From Polyangium jinanense (GTDB taxonomy: Bacteria; Myxococcota; Polyangia; Polyangiales; Polyangiaceae): a stretch of 64,000 bases of DNA. Positions 9,054 through 18,363 of this stretch are shown here, piece by piece; the first letter of the stretch is position 1; each line of letters starts with the position of its first letter. The DNA lies in NCBI RefSeq assembly GCF_028435365.1, contig NZ_JAGTJJ010000005.1, forward strand, positions 186,001-250,000, written 5' to 3'. Position numbers and translations under genes: made by a program. Below the pieces are notes generated by a model that had not been told where the DNA came from, did not search any database, and was given only the letters and a program-made list of their open reading frames with translations.

Positions 9054-9878
9054 ATGACGCCCCACCGCTTCTTCATCCTCGCTTCTGCGATCGGTCTCGG
9101 TCTCCTCACCGCGGGGTGCCTCGCCGAGGATGGCGTCGGCCCCATCGACGGTGTCGGGCTCGAGACGCTCGAGGGCGGCGATCACGGAACCAACAGCCTC
9201 GGCACCGACGACTTCCACGGGCACGCGGATATGCTCTGGGCCGCGGCGGACCTCAGCCTCAACGATCCGGAAAATGCGGCCCTGGCCGCGCTGCTGGCCG
9301 ACACGGGTAGCCGCACGCTCGCGTATGCGATCCATTGCGCATTGCCGCAGGGAACCGTCGGACCGGGCGGTCACGTCGGGTGGGGCCACTTGGAGACCAC
9401 GACGGAATGGACGACCCGCGGCCTCACCCTCTCCGAGAAGCTGGACCTCTTCACGTGCATGATCGTGAACATCAACCCCAAGGAGGAGCCGGTGCAGATT
9501 CGGATCACGGGGGACTCCGTCACCTCCAACGGCATCTCGGGTTTTTGGCAGACCTCCAAGTACAACATCGAAGAGGCCCTCTGGGTGGCTCGCCTGTCGG
9601 ACACGGGAGAACGCGAGTACTTCGTCTGGCCCTTGGACGAGATCGTCCTGCCATGCCCAAACACGTACATGTCGCTGCTGACGCGGACTTGCACATCGGG
9701 GGACAATCCGGGCGACGCGATCCCCGACTGCAATGTGGAAATGCGAACGAGCACGGATACGGATTGCACGCAGAACCCCGTCACGAAAAACTGGAGCTGC
9801 CTCGGCCGTCCCGCCATCAAGACCTGGCTCAGCAGCTGGACCATCACCGCGGCCCCCGGGTGCGGCGACGTTCCTTGA
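9054..9878 (+). CDS. Exported Cys-containing lipoprotein, cassette 1 partner
   Basis: 274-residue lipoprotein with lipobox LLTAGC (Cys22). The ATG is preceded by AAAAGGACG. No named domain is recognised. The middle (IHC-ALPQGT ... W-TTRGLTLSEKLDLFTC) aligns loosely with the product of the gene at 28567-27617 (AKC ... SWKTNRLTGEDKRERMSSC). Both share Cys spacing, a W-x-T-x-x-LT motif and an LN/IN-rich strand after it. The C-terminal third has several more cysteines, so disulfides are likely. It lies tail-to-tail with the Ser/Thr kinase gene, with 31 bp between stops, the same arrangement as in the second cassette. The function is unknown; it may be an exported output of the adjacent kinase/activator pathway. 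Confidence 0.8.
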   Translation: MTPHRFFILASAIGLGLLTAGCLAEDGVGPIDGVGLETLEGGDHGTNSLGTDDFHGHADMLWAAADLSLNDPENAALAALLADTGSRTLAYAIHCALPQGTVGPGGHVGWGHLETTTEWTTRGLTLSEKLDLFTCMIVNINPKEEPVQIRITGDSVTSNGISGFWQTSKYNIEEALWVARLSDTGEREYFVWPLDEIVLPCPNTYMSLLTRTCTSGDNPGDAIPDCNVEMRTSTDTDCTQNPVTKNWSCLGRPAIKTWLSSWTITAAPGCGDVP

Positions 9879-9909
9879 TGAAGCAATCTCAAAGGCCGCG
9901 CGCCGGTGC

Positions 9910-12900
9910 CTACCGCGCAAGGCGCCGCGCGGTCTCGATGGCCTGCCGGTCCATCCTCTCGACGAGCGGATTCTCCCGGGTGGCCGCCGAGAATGCCTCC
10001 AGGGACATCTTCGCGGCCTCCCGTGCCTCGCTCTCCCCCTTCGCCACGGTCGCCCGCAGGAGCAAGAGCCTGCCCTTGCACGCGAGCGCGCTCGACATCC
10101 GCGGATGCATGGAAAGCGCCTGCGTGAGGAATCCGAGCCCCTTCGCGATTTCGGTTTCCGCATCGGCGTCCCGCCCGCTCCGAAACCGGCCTCTGAGCTC
10201 ATGGATTTCGCCAAGCGCGACGTAAAGCCGAGGCTCGGCGCGCTTCACGTCGAGCAGCGGCAAAACGGAGGCGATCACGGCGTCGAATTCCGCGTCGCTG
10301 GCCTTGTCGCGTTGGACCGCCCAGCGCAGAGCAATCGTCTCCACCAGGGCGCCCCACACCCGATACTTCAGATCATTCGGCCTGGCCTTCATGGCCTTTC
10401 CGAAGGCGTCCCTCGCTTCGAGGATCCAGGGTGACGGGTCCTCTCCGCGTTCGAAATGAAGCTGCGCGCGAATCGTTGCAGCTCTCCCGCGGAGATTGTG
10501 GTTGTGGGTGGACGTCGGCGCCAGGCGAGCATGCTCCTCGGTGCCAGCGTCGGCCCGGAGCAACGCAGGCGTCGGGTCGCCGCCGGATTCGAGGAGGTGC
10601 GTCGCTTCGATCAGCGCCAGCGTGGCGCGGAAGCGATGCGGCACGGACGAGCGTGGTGATTGCTGCAGGAACGCCTCGATGAGCGTCTCCGCCTCCTGCG
10701 CGACGTCCCGGGGGAATTGCCCCGCCGCCACCATTTGCTCCGCCAGGAGCAATCGATGATCGATCGCCGTGAGCTTCGCATAGGAGAAGCTCGGGTCGAT
10801 CTCGACGGCCTTGTCACAGCGCCGGAGCCCCTCCTCGATGGAGCGCCGCGCATCGATACCGTGCATGAACTCGTGCTGCGCGCGAAAGTAATACGCTGAG
10901 CAGCTCTCGTTGAGCGCCCAAACGAAGACGGGATCCCGCTTCAGCGCCTCGTCGTACGCCGATATGGCGTGATCGACCGCGGGCACGACATCCAGGCCGC
11001 GATCGCTCGCGTGAAGGACCCGTGTCCGCCACACCGCGGCCACGATGTACCACGCCATCGGCTCGCCCTCGGCGCTCCTCCGCGCAGCCTCCTCCGCGTG
11101 CTCGATGGCCTTCGCGATCGCGACCTCCGGCTGCTCGTCGGGCGCGTCCCCGACGGCGACGTGCCACGCGAAATGCGAATGCAATTGCGCCAATTGCAGG
11201 TGTCCGAGCCCGGTCGCAGGGCTCGCGGCGATCGCTCTTCCACACGCCTCCTGCGCCGCCGCGAAGCTCGGCCGGAGGGGCTTCTGCGCGGCGCGCGCGC
11301 CGTTCATCTCCTGCGTGAACAGCTCGCACATCGCGACGTGCACGGCCGGATCGCTGCTCCCGATATCGGCGGCGGCGCGATACGCCTCCCCCGCCTGCCC
11401 GAACCAATGCGACATCTTTTCGTGATCGAACGCCGCGTCGTGGCCGTATTTCCTTCCCATCGCGAAAAGAACGTCCCCTTCGAGCTTTCGCGCCTCGTAG
11501 AGCCAAGGCGCCTTCTCGAACGCCTCCCGCGCCTTCGCGAGCGCCTCCTCGTGTCGCCCCTCGTGATACGCGATGAGCCCCTCCACGTACGCCGGCGCCG
11601 CGATCTTCCCCCCGAGCGCAGCTTTGAGGTGCACGAGTGCTGGCAGCTTGTACTCCGCCTCGATCACCGCGATGCGTTGCTTCTGTCGCTCCCCTTCCAT
11701 CCGCTTCGTGTCCGCGAGCTCGTTCTTGTAGATCTCGCTCAGCGCCATCCCCATCGAATAATCGAGCCCCACATACCGATATCCCGCGGCCTCCGCCTGC
11801 TTCAGGTGCGCGAGCGCCTCCGCGTGCTCCTGCAGCGCGAGGTACCCACACCCGAGCGCATAATGCCCCGGCCCCACGCTGATCTCCACCGCGGTGTCCA
11901 TCCACGAGGCGATCGTCAGGAGCCGCTCCCGCACGATCCTCCGCTCGCGATCCACGTCGTGGAGCGGCAAGCCGTACGCGTTTCGCAAGAAAAACTCCAT
12001 CTCCTTCACGCTCTCGCCGATCTCGCGCGAGAGCGTCGCCTGGTGGGCGGCCCTTTGCCGCTCGCGTATCCACGCCCCGACGAGCACCGCCGCGACGACG
12101 AGCGCGACGCTCGCGAGCGCCACCTTCCCCTTGTGCCGCCGCGCCCGCTTCCACAGGACGTATCCAAGGGATTGCCTGCGCGCCTCCACCGGATCGCCGT
12201 CGAGGAACCGCTGCAGATCGTCGCCCAGCGCCTTCGCGGATTCGTACCGCGCCGAAGGCTGCTTTTCGAGGCATTTCATCACGATCGCCTCGAGGTCCTG
12301 GGGCACGTCGCGATCGATCTGCCGGACCGCCGGAGGCTCGTCATGGACGATTCCCTGGAGCAGCGCCGCGAGGTTGTCCGCGACGATCGGCGGCCTTCCG
12401 GCGAGGACGTCGTAAAGCGTCGCGCCGAGGCAATACACGTCGGTGCGACGATCGAGGGACCGCACCTTCCCCGCTGCCTGCTCGGGCGCCATGAACGAGG
12501 GCGTTCCCATGAGCGCGCCCGTCACCGTCGCCCCGGTGTCTCCCATTTCACGGGCGAGGCCGAAATCCATGATATAGGGCTTCCACGCCCCGTCCTCGCC
12601 GCGCTCCACCATGATGTTCGCGGGTTTGACGTCGCGGTGCACGAGCCCGAGCCGGTGCGCCTCGTGGAGCGCCGAGGCAACTTGCCGGACGACGCGTATC
12701 TTCTCTTCGAGCGTCATTGCCGAACGGGCCTTGTCGAGCGGCTCGCCATGAAGGAGCTGCATGACGATGAACCGCACGTGATCGGCCGTCCCTGCCTCGT
12801 ACACCTCGCACACGTTCTCGTGCGTGATGCGCGCCTGCGAGCGAGCCTCACGGAGCATGCTGCCGCCGAGCTCGGGATCGGCGCCGAAGAGGAGCTTGAT

Positions 12901-13209
12901 GGCGACCTCGCGGCCGAGGCGAAAATCGCGCGCCTTGTAGACGGCACCCATTCCGCCGCGCCCGAGGAATTCGAATGCTTCGAAGCGCGAATAAAGCGTG
13001 GGCGGGATCTCCGACGTCTCGGCTCCCGCGTCCGGCGGTATGTTCTCTAGAGGCTCGGTCCGCGGCGCGTCGAGCTTCGGGGTCACGGCGGACGCGGGGG
13101 CCGTCGCTTCACCGCCCACGATGGGCGGGGCGCGCGGCGGCTCCGCCTGCCCGACTGTCGCGTCCTGCGTTTGTCCGGGCTCGTTCCTTCGCAGCCGTCC
13201 GTATTTCAT
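9910..13209 (-). CDS. Ser/Thr protein kinase with TPR-like tail (cassette 1)
   Basis: 1099-residue Hanks-type kinase. The catalytic domain spans about residues 75-340: GRGGMG P-loop (83-88), Lys105 in VAIK, HRDVKPAN (Asp193), DFGLA (215-219) and an APE-like APEQ. One transmembrane helix follows (about 363-381), then a ~700-residue helical tail with TPR-like repeats. Full-length similarity to the kinase at 24164-27583 is obvious, including HYALG-GYLAL and YEA-KLEGDV in the tail, so the two are paralogues. The gene starts 7 bp after the FHA activator stop, so the two are one operon. FHA domains bind phosphothreonine, so the activator is a likely substrate or partner (inference). Confidence 0.92.
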   Translation of the reverse strand: MKYGRLRRNEPGQTQDATVGQAEPPRAPPIVGGEATAPASAVTPKLDAPRTEPLENIPPDAGAETSEIPPTLYSRFEAFEFLGRGGMGAVYKARDFRLGREVAIKLLFGADPELGGSMLREARSQARITHENVCEVYEAGTADHVRFIVMQLLHGEPLDKARSAMTLEEKIRVVRQVASALHEAHRLGLVHRDVKPANIMVERGEDGAWKPYIMDFGLAREMGDTGATVTGALMGTPSFMAPEQAAGKVRSLDRRTDVYCLGATLYDVLAGRPPIVADNLAALLQGIVHDEPPAVRQIDRDVPQDLEAIVMKCLEKQPSARYESAKALGDDLQRFLDGDPVEARRQSLGYVLWKRARRHKGKVALASVALVVAAVLVGAWIRERQRAAHQATLSREIGESVKEMEFFLRNAYGLPLHDVDRERRIVRERLLTIASWMDTAVEISVGPGHYALGCGYLALQEHAEALAHLKQAEAAGYRYVGLDYSMGMALSEIYKNELADTKRMEGERQKQRIAVIEAEYKLPALVHLKAALGGKIAAPAYVEGLIAYHEGRHEEALAKAREAFEKAPWLYEARKLEGDVLFAMGRKYGHDAAFDHEKMSHWFGQAGEAYRAAADIGSSDPAVHVAMCELFTQEMNGARAAQKPLRPSFAAAQEACGRAIAASPATGLGHLQLAQLHSHFAWHVAVGDAPDEQPEVAIAKAIEHAEEAARRSAEGEPMAWYIVAAVWRTRVLHASDRGLDVVPAVDHAISAYDEALKRDPVFVWALNESCSAYYFRAQHEFMHGIDARRSIEEGLRRCDKAVEIDPSFSYAKLTAIDHRLLLAEQMVAAGQFPRDVAQEAETLIEAFLQQSPRSSVPHRFRATLALIEATHLLESGGDPTPALLRADAGTEEHARLAPTSTHNHNLRGRAATIRAQLHFERGEDPSPWILEARDAFGKAMKARPNDLKYRVWGALVETIALRWAVQRDKASDAEFDAVIASVLPLLDVKRAEPRLYVALGEIHELRGRFRSGRDADAETEIAKGLGFLTQALSMHPRMSSALACKGRLLLLRATVAKGESEAREAAKMSLEAFSAATRENPLVERMDRQAIETARRLAR

Positions 13210-13216
13210 TGCGTGA

Positions 13217-14641
13217 TCAGGTCCGCCGGGACGCCGGGGTCTCGGAGATGCCCTCCTTCGCCTTGATCCCGTGCCGGTCGAGCAATCGGTGCAAGAGCTG
13301 CCGCGAGACGCCCATGGCCTCGGCCGCGCGGGAGATGTTGCCGTCGTACTTGCGGAGCTTGGCGGTGGCGTATTTGCGTTCGAGCTCCGCCAGCACGGCC
13401 TCGCGCGCCTCGGGGAGCGAGAGCTCGAGCAATTTGCCGAGCTTCAGGTCCTCCGGGTCCACCTTCTCCGCCTCGCCTTCGCGCGGCGGCGGCGTGGTGC
13501 TGGCCCCGGGCGCGTGCCCCGCTGAAGGGCCCAGAATCTCGTGCAAGAGCTCGGGAAACACCACGAGGCGCGCAATCACGTTCCGGAGCTCGCGCACGTT
13601 GCCCGGCCAGTCGTACCCCATCAACATCGGAATCGTCTCGGGCGGCAAATCCGAGGCGTTCAAGGGGGGATTGCGGATCGAAAGGAAACGCTCGACGAGC
13701 AGCGGAATGTCTTCCCGTCGCTCACGCAAGGGCGGCACCTGAAGCTCGAGCACCGAGAGGCGGAAATACAGGTCCTGCCGGAACTTGCCCTCGGCCACCA
13801 TGGCCTTCAGGTTCCGATGGGTGGCCGCGACGATCCGCACATCGATCGCCCGCTCCTGCGTCGATCCGAGCCTCCGCACGGTCCGCGCCTCGATCACGCG
13901 GAGCAATTTCTGCTGCGCTTCGAGCGGCATCTCACCGATCTCGTCGATGAAGATCGTCCCCTGATGCGCGGCCTCGAAGAAGCCAGCGCGGTTCACCGCG
14001 CCCGTGGCCGCGCCCGTGACGGTCCCGAAGAGCTCGGCCTCGATGGTGGAGGGCGGAATGGCCCCACAATCGACGATCACGTAGGGGCCCTGGCTGCGCC
14101 GGCTCTCCTGGTGAATCGAGCGGGCGAGCACTTCCTTGCCGGTGCCGGATTCGCCGAGCAAGAGAATGGTCTCGTCGGTCCTCGCCACCCGCTCCAATCG
14201 GGCGAAGAGCGCCCGCATGGCGAGGCCTTCGCCCACCGCGTCGCCGAACGAGCCGCGCGTCGAGAGGGGAAGGACAGCGGCCCCGCCGGACGGCTGCACG
14301 ACGAGCGTCGAATCGCCCACCGTGGCAGGAACCCCCGGCGGAAGGAATGCCTCGACGACGCGGACGTCACGAATGAACGTGCCATTTCGGCTCTGGATGT
14401 CCTTCAAGAGGACGCCCTGCTCGGTGAGACGGAGCTCGCAATGCACCCGCGACACCTTGGGATCGGTGACGACGAGATCGCATTCGGGACTCTTGCCGAG
14501 CAAGAGGGGCGCGAGCCCGAGGGGCGCCGTGATGTTCTGCCGATCCGGAAGCGTGACCGTGACCCGGAGGTTCGGGAGCCGCAGGGATCGCCCCTCGTCG
14601 AGGCTCGTCAAGGTGAAGGAAGCGTCGCGTTCGCTAGGCAC
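13217..14641 (-). CDS. FHA-domain sigma-54-dependent activator with altered GAFTGA loop
   Basis: 474-residue enhancer-binding protein. An N-terminal FHA domain (about 45-115; GKSPECDL, SRVHCEL, SRNGTF) replaces the usual receiver. The AAA+ domain has Walker A GESGTGKE (163-170), Walker B TIFIDE (229-234) and arginine-finger region FRQDLYFRL. The sigma-54-contacting loop reads GAATGA (210-215) instead of GAFTGA, so the key aromatic is lost. A C-terminal Fis-type helix-turn-helix (NISRAAEAMGVSRQLLHRLL) would bind DNA. It is first in an operon with the Ser/Thr kinase 7 bp downstream. The family activates transcription from -24/-12 promoters. Whether this loop variant still does so is unclear. 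Confidence 0.92.
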   Translation of the reverse strand: MPSERDASFTLTSLDEGRSLRLPNLRVTVTLPDRQNITAPLGLAPLLLGKSPECDLVVTDPKVSRVHCELRLTEQGVLLKDIQSRNGTFIRDVRVVEAFLPPGVPATVGDSTLVVQPSGGAAVLPLSTRGSFGDAVGEGLAMRALFARLERVARTDETILLLGESGTGKEVLARSIHQESRRSQGPYVIVDCGAIPPSTIEAELFGTVTGAATGAVNRAGFFEAAHQGTIFIDEIGEMPLEAQQKLLRVIEARTVRRLGSTQERAIDVRIVAATHRNLKAMVAEGKFRQDLYFRLSVLELQVPPLRERREDIPLLVERFLSIRNPPLNASDLPPETIPMLMGYDWPGNVRELRNVIARLVVFPELLHEILGPSAGHAPGASTTPPPREGEAEKVDPEDLKLGKLLELSLPEAREAVLAELERKYATAKLRKYDGNISRAAEAMGVSRQLLHRLLDRHGIKAKEGISETPASRRT

Positions 14642-14739
14642 GGCGGCATCCTATCCCCCACCGCCGAAATTTCAACCGTCGAATCGGCGTCGGAGCCGTG
14701 CCCTCGATAACGTGTCGACGCGACGCGCCGTGGCCGCAG

Positions 14740-15306
14740 TCATTCGCGCGGAGGAGTCACTTCTCCCAGATCGATCACGGCGCCCACCGACGTCCCCGCG
14801 GGCAGCTTCGGCGCGTCGTACCCTTGCGTGCCGGGGAGACCCGGCTCACGGTGGAGGTGGGCCGCCGGGTAGCCGTGAAAATCCCGGGTCGTCAGCCGGA
14901 TCTGGCAATCCGCCGCGGGCAGCTCCAGGATGGCGTGCATGCCATTCACCTCGAGGTCCGATTCGACGATCTCCTTCGAAGTCGGGCATAGGGCGACGAG
15001 GCAATCACGCCGGCCCTTGCCCGTGCGGGCGTCGGGATCCGAACCCCAGCTGTCGGGATTCGTGTACCGGACGGTGATCTTCGTCGCGTCGGGCGGAGGC
15101 CACCCGGATGCATCACGCGCGCCTGCCCTGGAGAACGCTTGCCCGCGCGTCCGCCGAAAGTCTTTGCCGAGGTCGTCGTAATTCAGATCCTGCTGCTGGA
15201 GGAGCTCGCCGAGCGGACGGGCGGCCGGAGCCTCCTTCGCAGGGCCTTCGCCGGTCGGCTTGCAAGAGACGGCCATCAGGCAGGCAGCGATTGCGGCGCG
15301 CTTCAT
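14740..15306 (-). CDS. Predicted lipoprotein, family not recognised
   Basis: 188-residue protein with a lipoprotein signal (MAVSC lipobox near residue 15) and AGGG upstream of the ATG at 15306; an in-frame ATG six codons earlier is less likely. The mature part contains YTNPDSWGSDPDARTGKG, paired cysteines (RRDCLVALCP) and another in PAADCQIRL. The C-terminal half is beta-rich with HGYPAAHLHREPGLPG, which might fold as a small carbohydrate- or ligand-binding sandwich. It follows the SDR gene by 17 bp on the same strand and is probably co-transcribed. No function can be assigned. Confidence 0.7.
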   Translation of the reverse strand: MKRAAIAACLMAVSCKPTGEGPAKEAPAARPLGELLQQQDLNYDDLGKDFRRTRGQAFSRAGARDASGWPPPDATKITVRYTNPDSWGSDPDARTGKGRRDCLVALCPTSKEIVESDLEVNGMHAILELPAADCQIRLTTRDFHGYPAAHLHREPGLPGTQGYDAPKLPAGTSVGAVIDLGEVTPPRE

Positions 15307-15323
15307 CGTGATCCCTACGTGCA

Positions 15324-16094
15324 TCACTTCGGCCCGACGAACGAGGCCCGTTCGAAGGCGTCCATGTCCTCGTAATACCGGCGGACGTTGTCGGCGTAGA
15401 CGGGGCGCGTGTACACGTCGATCCGCGGATTGCGGATCACGTCGAGCACGACGTCCGCCACCTCGTCGACGCTCTGCGCCCCCGGGAGCGATCGAGAATC
15501 CACGCCCCCGTGCAATGCATTGAGGCCAAACTCGGTCGCGACGACCCCGGGCGAGACCGTGGTGACGACGATGCCAGGATGTGTATGTCGCAGCTCGGTG
15601 CGCAGACCGGCGGTGAGGGCGTTCAGCGCGTGCTTGGAGGCCGAATACGCGGCCCGGGCGGCGAAGAACGGGATGCGGCCGAGCATCGAGGAGACGTTGA
15701 TGATCTGCCCCGCGTTGCGCTCTTTGAAATGGGGCAAGATGGCCTGCATGCCGTAAAGCGCGCTCTTCACGTTGTCGCGCATCATCATGTCGAGATCGTC
15801 GTCCGTGATCTGCGACGGGGCGCGGGTGATGCCGCGGCCCGCGTTGTTGATCCACACGTCGACCCGACCGAACCGATCGAGGGCCTGCCGCGCGAGCGAT
15901 TCCACGTCGGAACGCACGGTCACATCCGTGACGACGGCGAGCGCGTCGGGCCCGGACGCGGCGGCCACCTCCGAAAGCTCCTTTTGCCGGCGCGCGGCGA
16001 GGACGACACGCGCGCCCTCGGCCCCCGCCTTGGGAGCGATCGCGGCACCGATGCCGGCGCTCGCCCCGGTGATGACGATGATCTTGTCCTTCAT
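15324..16094 (-). CDS. Short-chain dehydrogenase/reductase
   Basis: 256-residue classical SDR. The nucleotide-binding TGASAGIG motif is at residues 9-16. The NNAG motif, the catalytic Ser in NVSSMLGR, and Tyr/Lys in YSASK are all present. The loss of a Gly at the usual LA-x-x-GA position (APKAGAEGA) is minor. The cofactor is likely NADP(H) because Arg residues follow the second strand (LAARRQKEL), but this is inference. A start four codons upstream (16106) is possible; neither has a strong ribosome-binding site. It leads into the lipoprotein gene at 15306. The substrate is unknown. Confidence 0.9.
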   Translation of the reverse strand: MKDKIIVITGASAGIGAAIAPKAGAEGARVVLAARRQKELSEVAAASGPDALAVVTDVTVRSDVESLARQALDRFGRVDVWINNAGRGITRAPSQITDDDLDMMMRDNVKSALYGMQAILPHFKERNAGQIINVSSMLGRIPFFAARAAYSASKHALNALTAGLRTELRHTHPGIVVTTVSPGVVATEFGLNALHGGVDSRSLPGAQSVDEVADVVLDVIRNPRIDVYTRPVYADNVRRYYEDMDAFERASFVGPK

Positions 16095-16146
16095 GCGTGC
16101 GAGCATCGCACGAAGAGCGCGCGCAGGGGAAGCGCCGTCGCCGTCG

Positions 16147-17235
16147 TCACTTCGAATAGGCCGCGTCGAAGTGCTGCCGGAGCACTGCCTTTCGCGCCGG
16201 CGGGACCATGAAGACGACGAGCGATTTCCCGTTCAGATGCGGCACGACCCAGGCAGGGAGCTTCTGGTACCGTTCGAGCGCCGCGGGTAAGCTCTTCGAG
16301 CTGACCACGAAATCGTTACTATAGCTGTTGCCCCCGAGGCCGCCGACATACGGCGCGAAGGCCCAGAAGCGGTAGAGCGCGAGGCCCGCGCCGAGCGGCC
16401 CATACATGAGCACGACGCCCGCCGGCCGGACCTCTTTTGGCTCGACGCTCAAGCCGGCCGCCGCGGCCTTCACCAGCGCGGCCTTGTCCTTCTCGGGAGG
16501 GCCGAGCTCCACGGCCTCTCCTCGGTCGAGGTCGATCGTCACGAAATTCTGCCCGCGGATTCCATGCGCGCCGCCGTGGTTGGCATACGTGTTGACGCTG
16601 GCCACGACAAACGGCCCCATGCCGCCCTCGAATTGCACGTGGACGCCGTACTCCTCGAGCGAGCTCTCGCATTGGGTGCCCATCGTCGGATATCCGTGAC
16701 CGTCTTTCCAGGGCGCCACGCGCTTGCCGTCCTCGGCGCGCACGAGCTCGGGCATCTTCAGATCCGGCTTCACCCGGACCGGCTGCCCGTTTCGAACGAC
16801 GACCTGCCCGTCCGCGTCGAAGGCATACTGCGGGCATCCCTTCACGATCGTCGTCCCGAGCGACCAGATCGAGGTCGACGAGACCACGAGGATCCCCGGG
16901 CGCTCGCCCTTGACCTCGGGTTTGTCCGCGACCCGCTCCACCCACGACGAGCGAAACCCGCCCTTGGCCTTGTCGCCCTTTTGCCAGACGATGACGGCCG
17001 TCACGCTCTCTGGATCGAATGGCGGCTCGGGCGCCGGAGCCACCGCGCTCGGCGCCGCGGTCGAGGGTGCGACGGGAGGCGAAGGCGCCTCCGTCACGGG
17101 CGCGGCCGAGGCGCTCGGCGCGGCCGAAGAGGCCGAAGCGCGCGACGAATCCGCCTCTCCCCCGCCCCGCTGGCAACCCGTCACGAGGAACGCGAGGAGC
17201 AGACCCACGTGACGAGCGGCGCGCACGGCTTCCAT
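16147..17235 (-). CDS. Lipoprotein with DUF3298/RsiV-like C-terminal domain
   Basis: 362-residue lipoprotein. The signal peptide ends in LVTGC (Cys21) and is followed by an Ala/Ser/Pro linker of about 70 residues. The globular part includes VNTYANHGGAHGIRG followed by VTIDLDRGEAVELG. This resembles the Y-x-x-GGAH-x-x-x-x-x-x-N-x-D-x-x-TG-x-x-x-x-L signature of DUF3298 proteins such as RsiV/PdaC-type domains. In other bacteria these domains bind lysozyme or sit in peptidoglycan enzymes; no such role can be shown here. The start at 17235 gives a compact signal peptide. It is divergent from the GON-domain gene. Confidence 0.7.
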   Translation of the reverse strand: MEAVRAARHVGLLLAFLVTGCQRGGGEADSSRASASSAAPSASAAPVTEAPSPPVAPSTAAPSAVAPAPEPPFDPESVTAVIVWQKGDKAKGGFRSSWVERVADKPEVKGERPGILVVSSTSIWSLGTTIVKGCPQYAFDADGQVVVRNGQPVRVKPDLKMPELVRAEDGKRVAPWKDGHGYPTMGTQCESSLEEYGVHVQFEGGMGPFVVASVNTYANHGGAHGIRGQNFVTIDLDRGEAVELGPPEKDKAALVKAAAAGLSVEPKEVRPAGVVLMYGPLGAGLALYRFWAFAPYVGGLGGNSYSNDFVVSSKSLPAALERYQKLPAWVVPHLNGKSLVVFMVPPARKAVLRQHFDAAYSK

Positions 17236-17295
17236 CAGCGAGGACGGTACCATGGGGGCGCTCGACCACGCCATCACGACGGCCAAGGCCTCGGT

Positions 17296-17334
17296 TGGAG
17301 GTCCGAGCCTCCATCTTGGCGGTTGCCACCCTCA
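17296..17334. promoter_or_regulatory. TGGAGG-N6-CCTCCA dyad plus degenerate copy
   Basis: A perfect 18-bp inverted repeat TGGAGGTCCGAGCCTCCA occupies 17296-17313. A degenerate copy (TGGCGG half) begins 21 bp later at 17317. The same dyad, with the same CCGAG spacer core, is repeated five times at 28684-28791. Here it lies about 120 bp upstream of a sigma-54-like promoter, so it is probably an activator binding site. Confidence 0.6.
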
Positions 17335-17431
17335 ACCGCGCCGCCACGACCGACGTGCGGCTCGAAGGCGCTCGCCACGAAATGGGGGCGATTCACGCAA
17401 AAATCGCGGAAAACACGCGGCCGCGCGCCTC

Positions 17432-17446
17432 TGGCACGCCCGGTGC
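17432..17446 (+). promoter_or_regulatory. Sigma-54-like promoter for the GON-domain gene
   Basis: TGGCAC-GCCCG-GTGC has a perfect -24 TGGCAC and one mismatch in the -12 TTGC, followed by A as in the consensus. The predicted start site is near 17458, about 60 nt before the ATG. Confidence 0.6.
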
Positions 17447-17519
17447 AATTGCCATGGTCACGAACGACGGGGGGACGAATCCCCCTAGGAAAAACACTTT
17501 AGCCCTGCTGGAGCTGACC

Positions 17520-18311
17520 ATGAACCTCGCTCAGAACCTCATCTCGCGTTTCGCCCTCTCGTTTGCCATCCTCGCCCCGTTCATGACCGGCTGCATCGCC
17601 GATAGCGATTCGGATCTCGACGCCGCGGACCTTTCGGAGGATTCGCTCGCGGAAACCGAGCAGGCCCTCGGCCCGCAGCCGCCGCCTCCGCCGCCTCCGC
17701 CGCCGCCCCCGGCGACGTGCCAGGAGATCCGGAACCGGACGCCCAATGCCGGCGACGGCCATTACCTCCTGCACGTCGACCACGACGTGGCGAAGGGCTG
17801 GACCGCGTACTGCCACAACATGGCGTCGTCGCCGGCCGAGTACCTCACGCTGCAGAACACGAGCGCTTCGGCGAATTTCTCGCAGTACACCACGGGCGGC
17901 GCCGTCTCGGGCACGAACGTGCGGACGAGCTACACGAAGATCCGGATCGATCCGGAGACGCTGCTCGTCGATATCGGCGACCAGACGTTCTCCTCGTCGA
18001 GCGGGGAACTCATTCACGGCGGCGGGTCGGTCACGTCGATGCCGTACGGCGTGGGCATGTCCTGCGACGCGTCGCCCTCGGGCATCGGCAACATCGATCT
18101 CACCGGCACGCCGTTCGCGGTGGCGGAGGACGCGTTCCAGGTCGGCGGTGCAGGCTCCTCGGGCTCGGCGGTCTACAGCTCGGACAACCGCGTCGTGAAC
18201 TTGAGCGGCGGCGGCTTCTGCGGCTGGATCTGCTCGAACCCGGCGACCTTCAACCCCTTCAACGACGCGGGGGACTTCCAGCTCGCCCTCGAGTTCGTGC
18301 CGCCCCCCTGA
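17520..18311 (+). CDS. GON-domain lipoprotein
   Basis: 263-residue lipoprotein with lipobox FMTGC (Cys25) and GGAG upstream of the ATG. A poly-proline linker (about 11 Pro) separates the N-terminus from a GON domain of about 190 residues. The domain is recognised by CQEIRNRTPNAGDGHYLLH, TAYCHNMASSPAEYLTL, and the conserved cysteines late in the domain (GFCGWIC). GON domains occur in ADAMTS metalloproteases and in scattered bacterial exported proteins; their bacterial role is not established. A -24/-12 promoter and an 18-bp dyad upstream suggest sigma-54 control shared with the gene at 28567. Confidence 0.85.
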   Translation: MNLAQNLISRFALSFAILAPFMTGCIADSDSDLDAADLSEDSLAETEQALGPQPPPPPPPPPPPATCQEIRNRTPNAGDGHYLLHVDHDVAKGWTAYCHNMASSPAEYLTLQNTSASANFSQYTTGGAVSGTNVRTSYTKIRIDPETLLVDIGDQTFSSSSGELIHGGGSVTSMPYGVGMSCDASPSGIGNIDLTGTPFAVAEDAFQVGGAGSSGSAVYSSDNRVVNLSGGGFCGWICSNPATFNPFNDAGDFQLALEFVPPP

Positions 18312-18363
18312 ACCCAACGAAATCGATCCGGGCCGGACCGTTTTTGCGATACCATCCCCCTCG

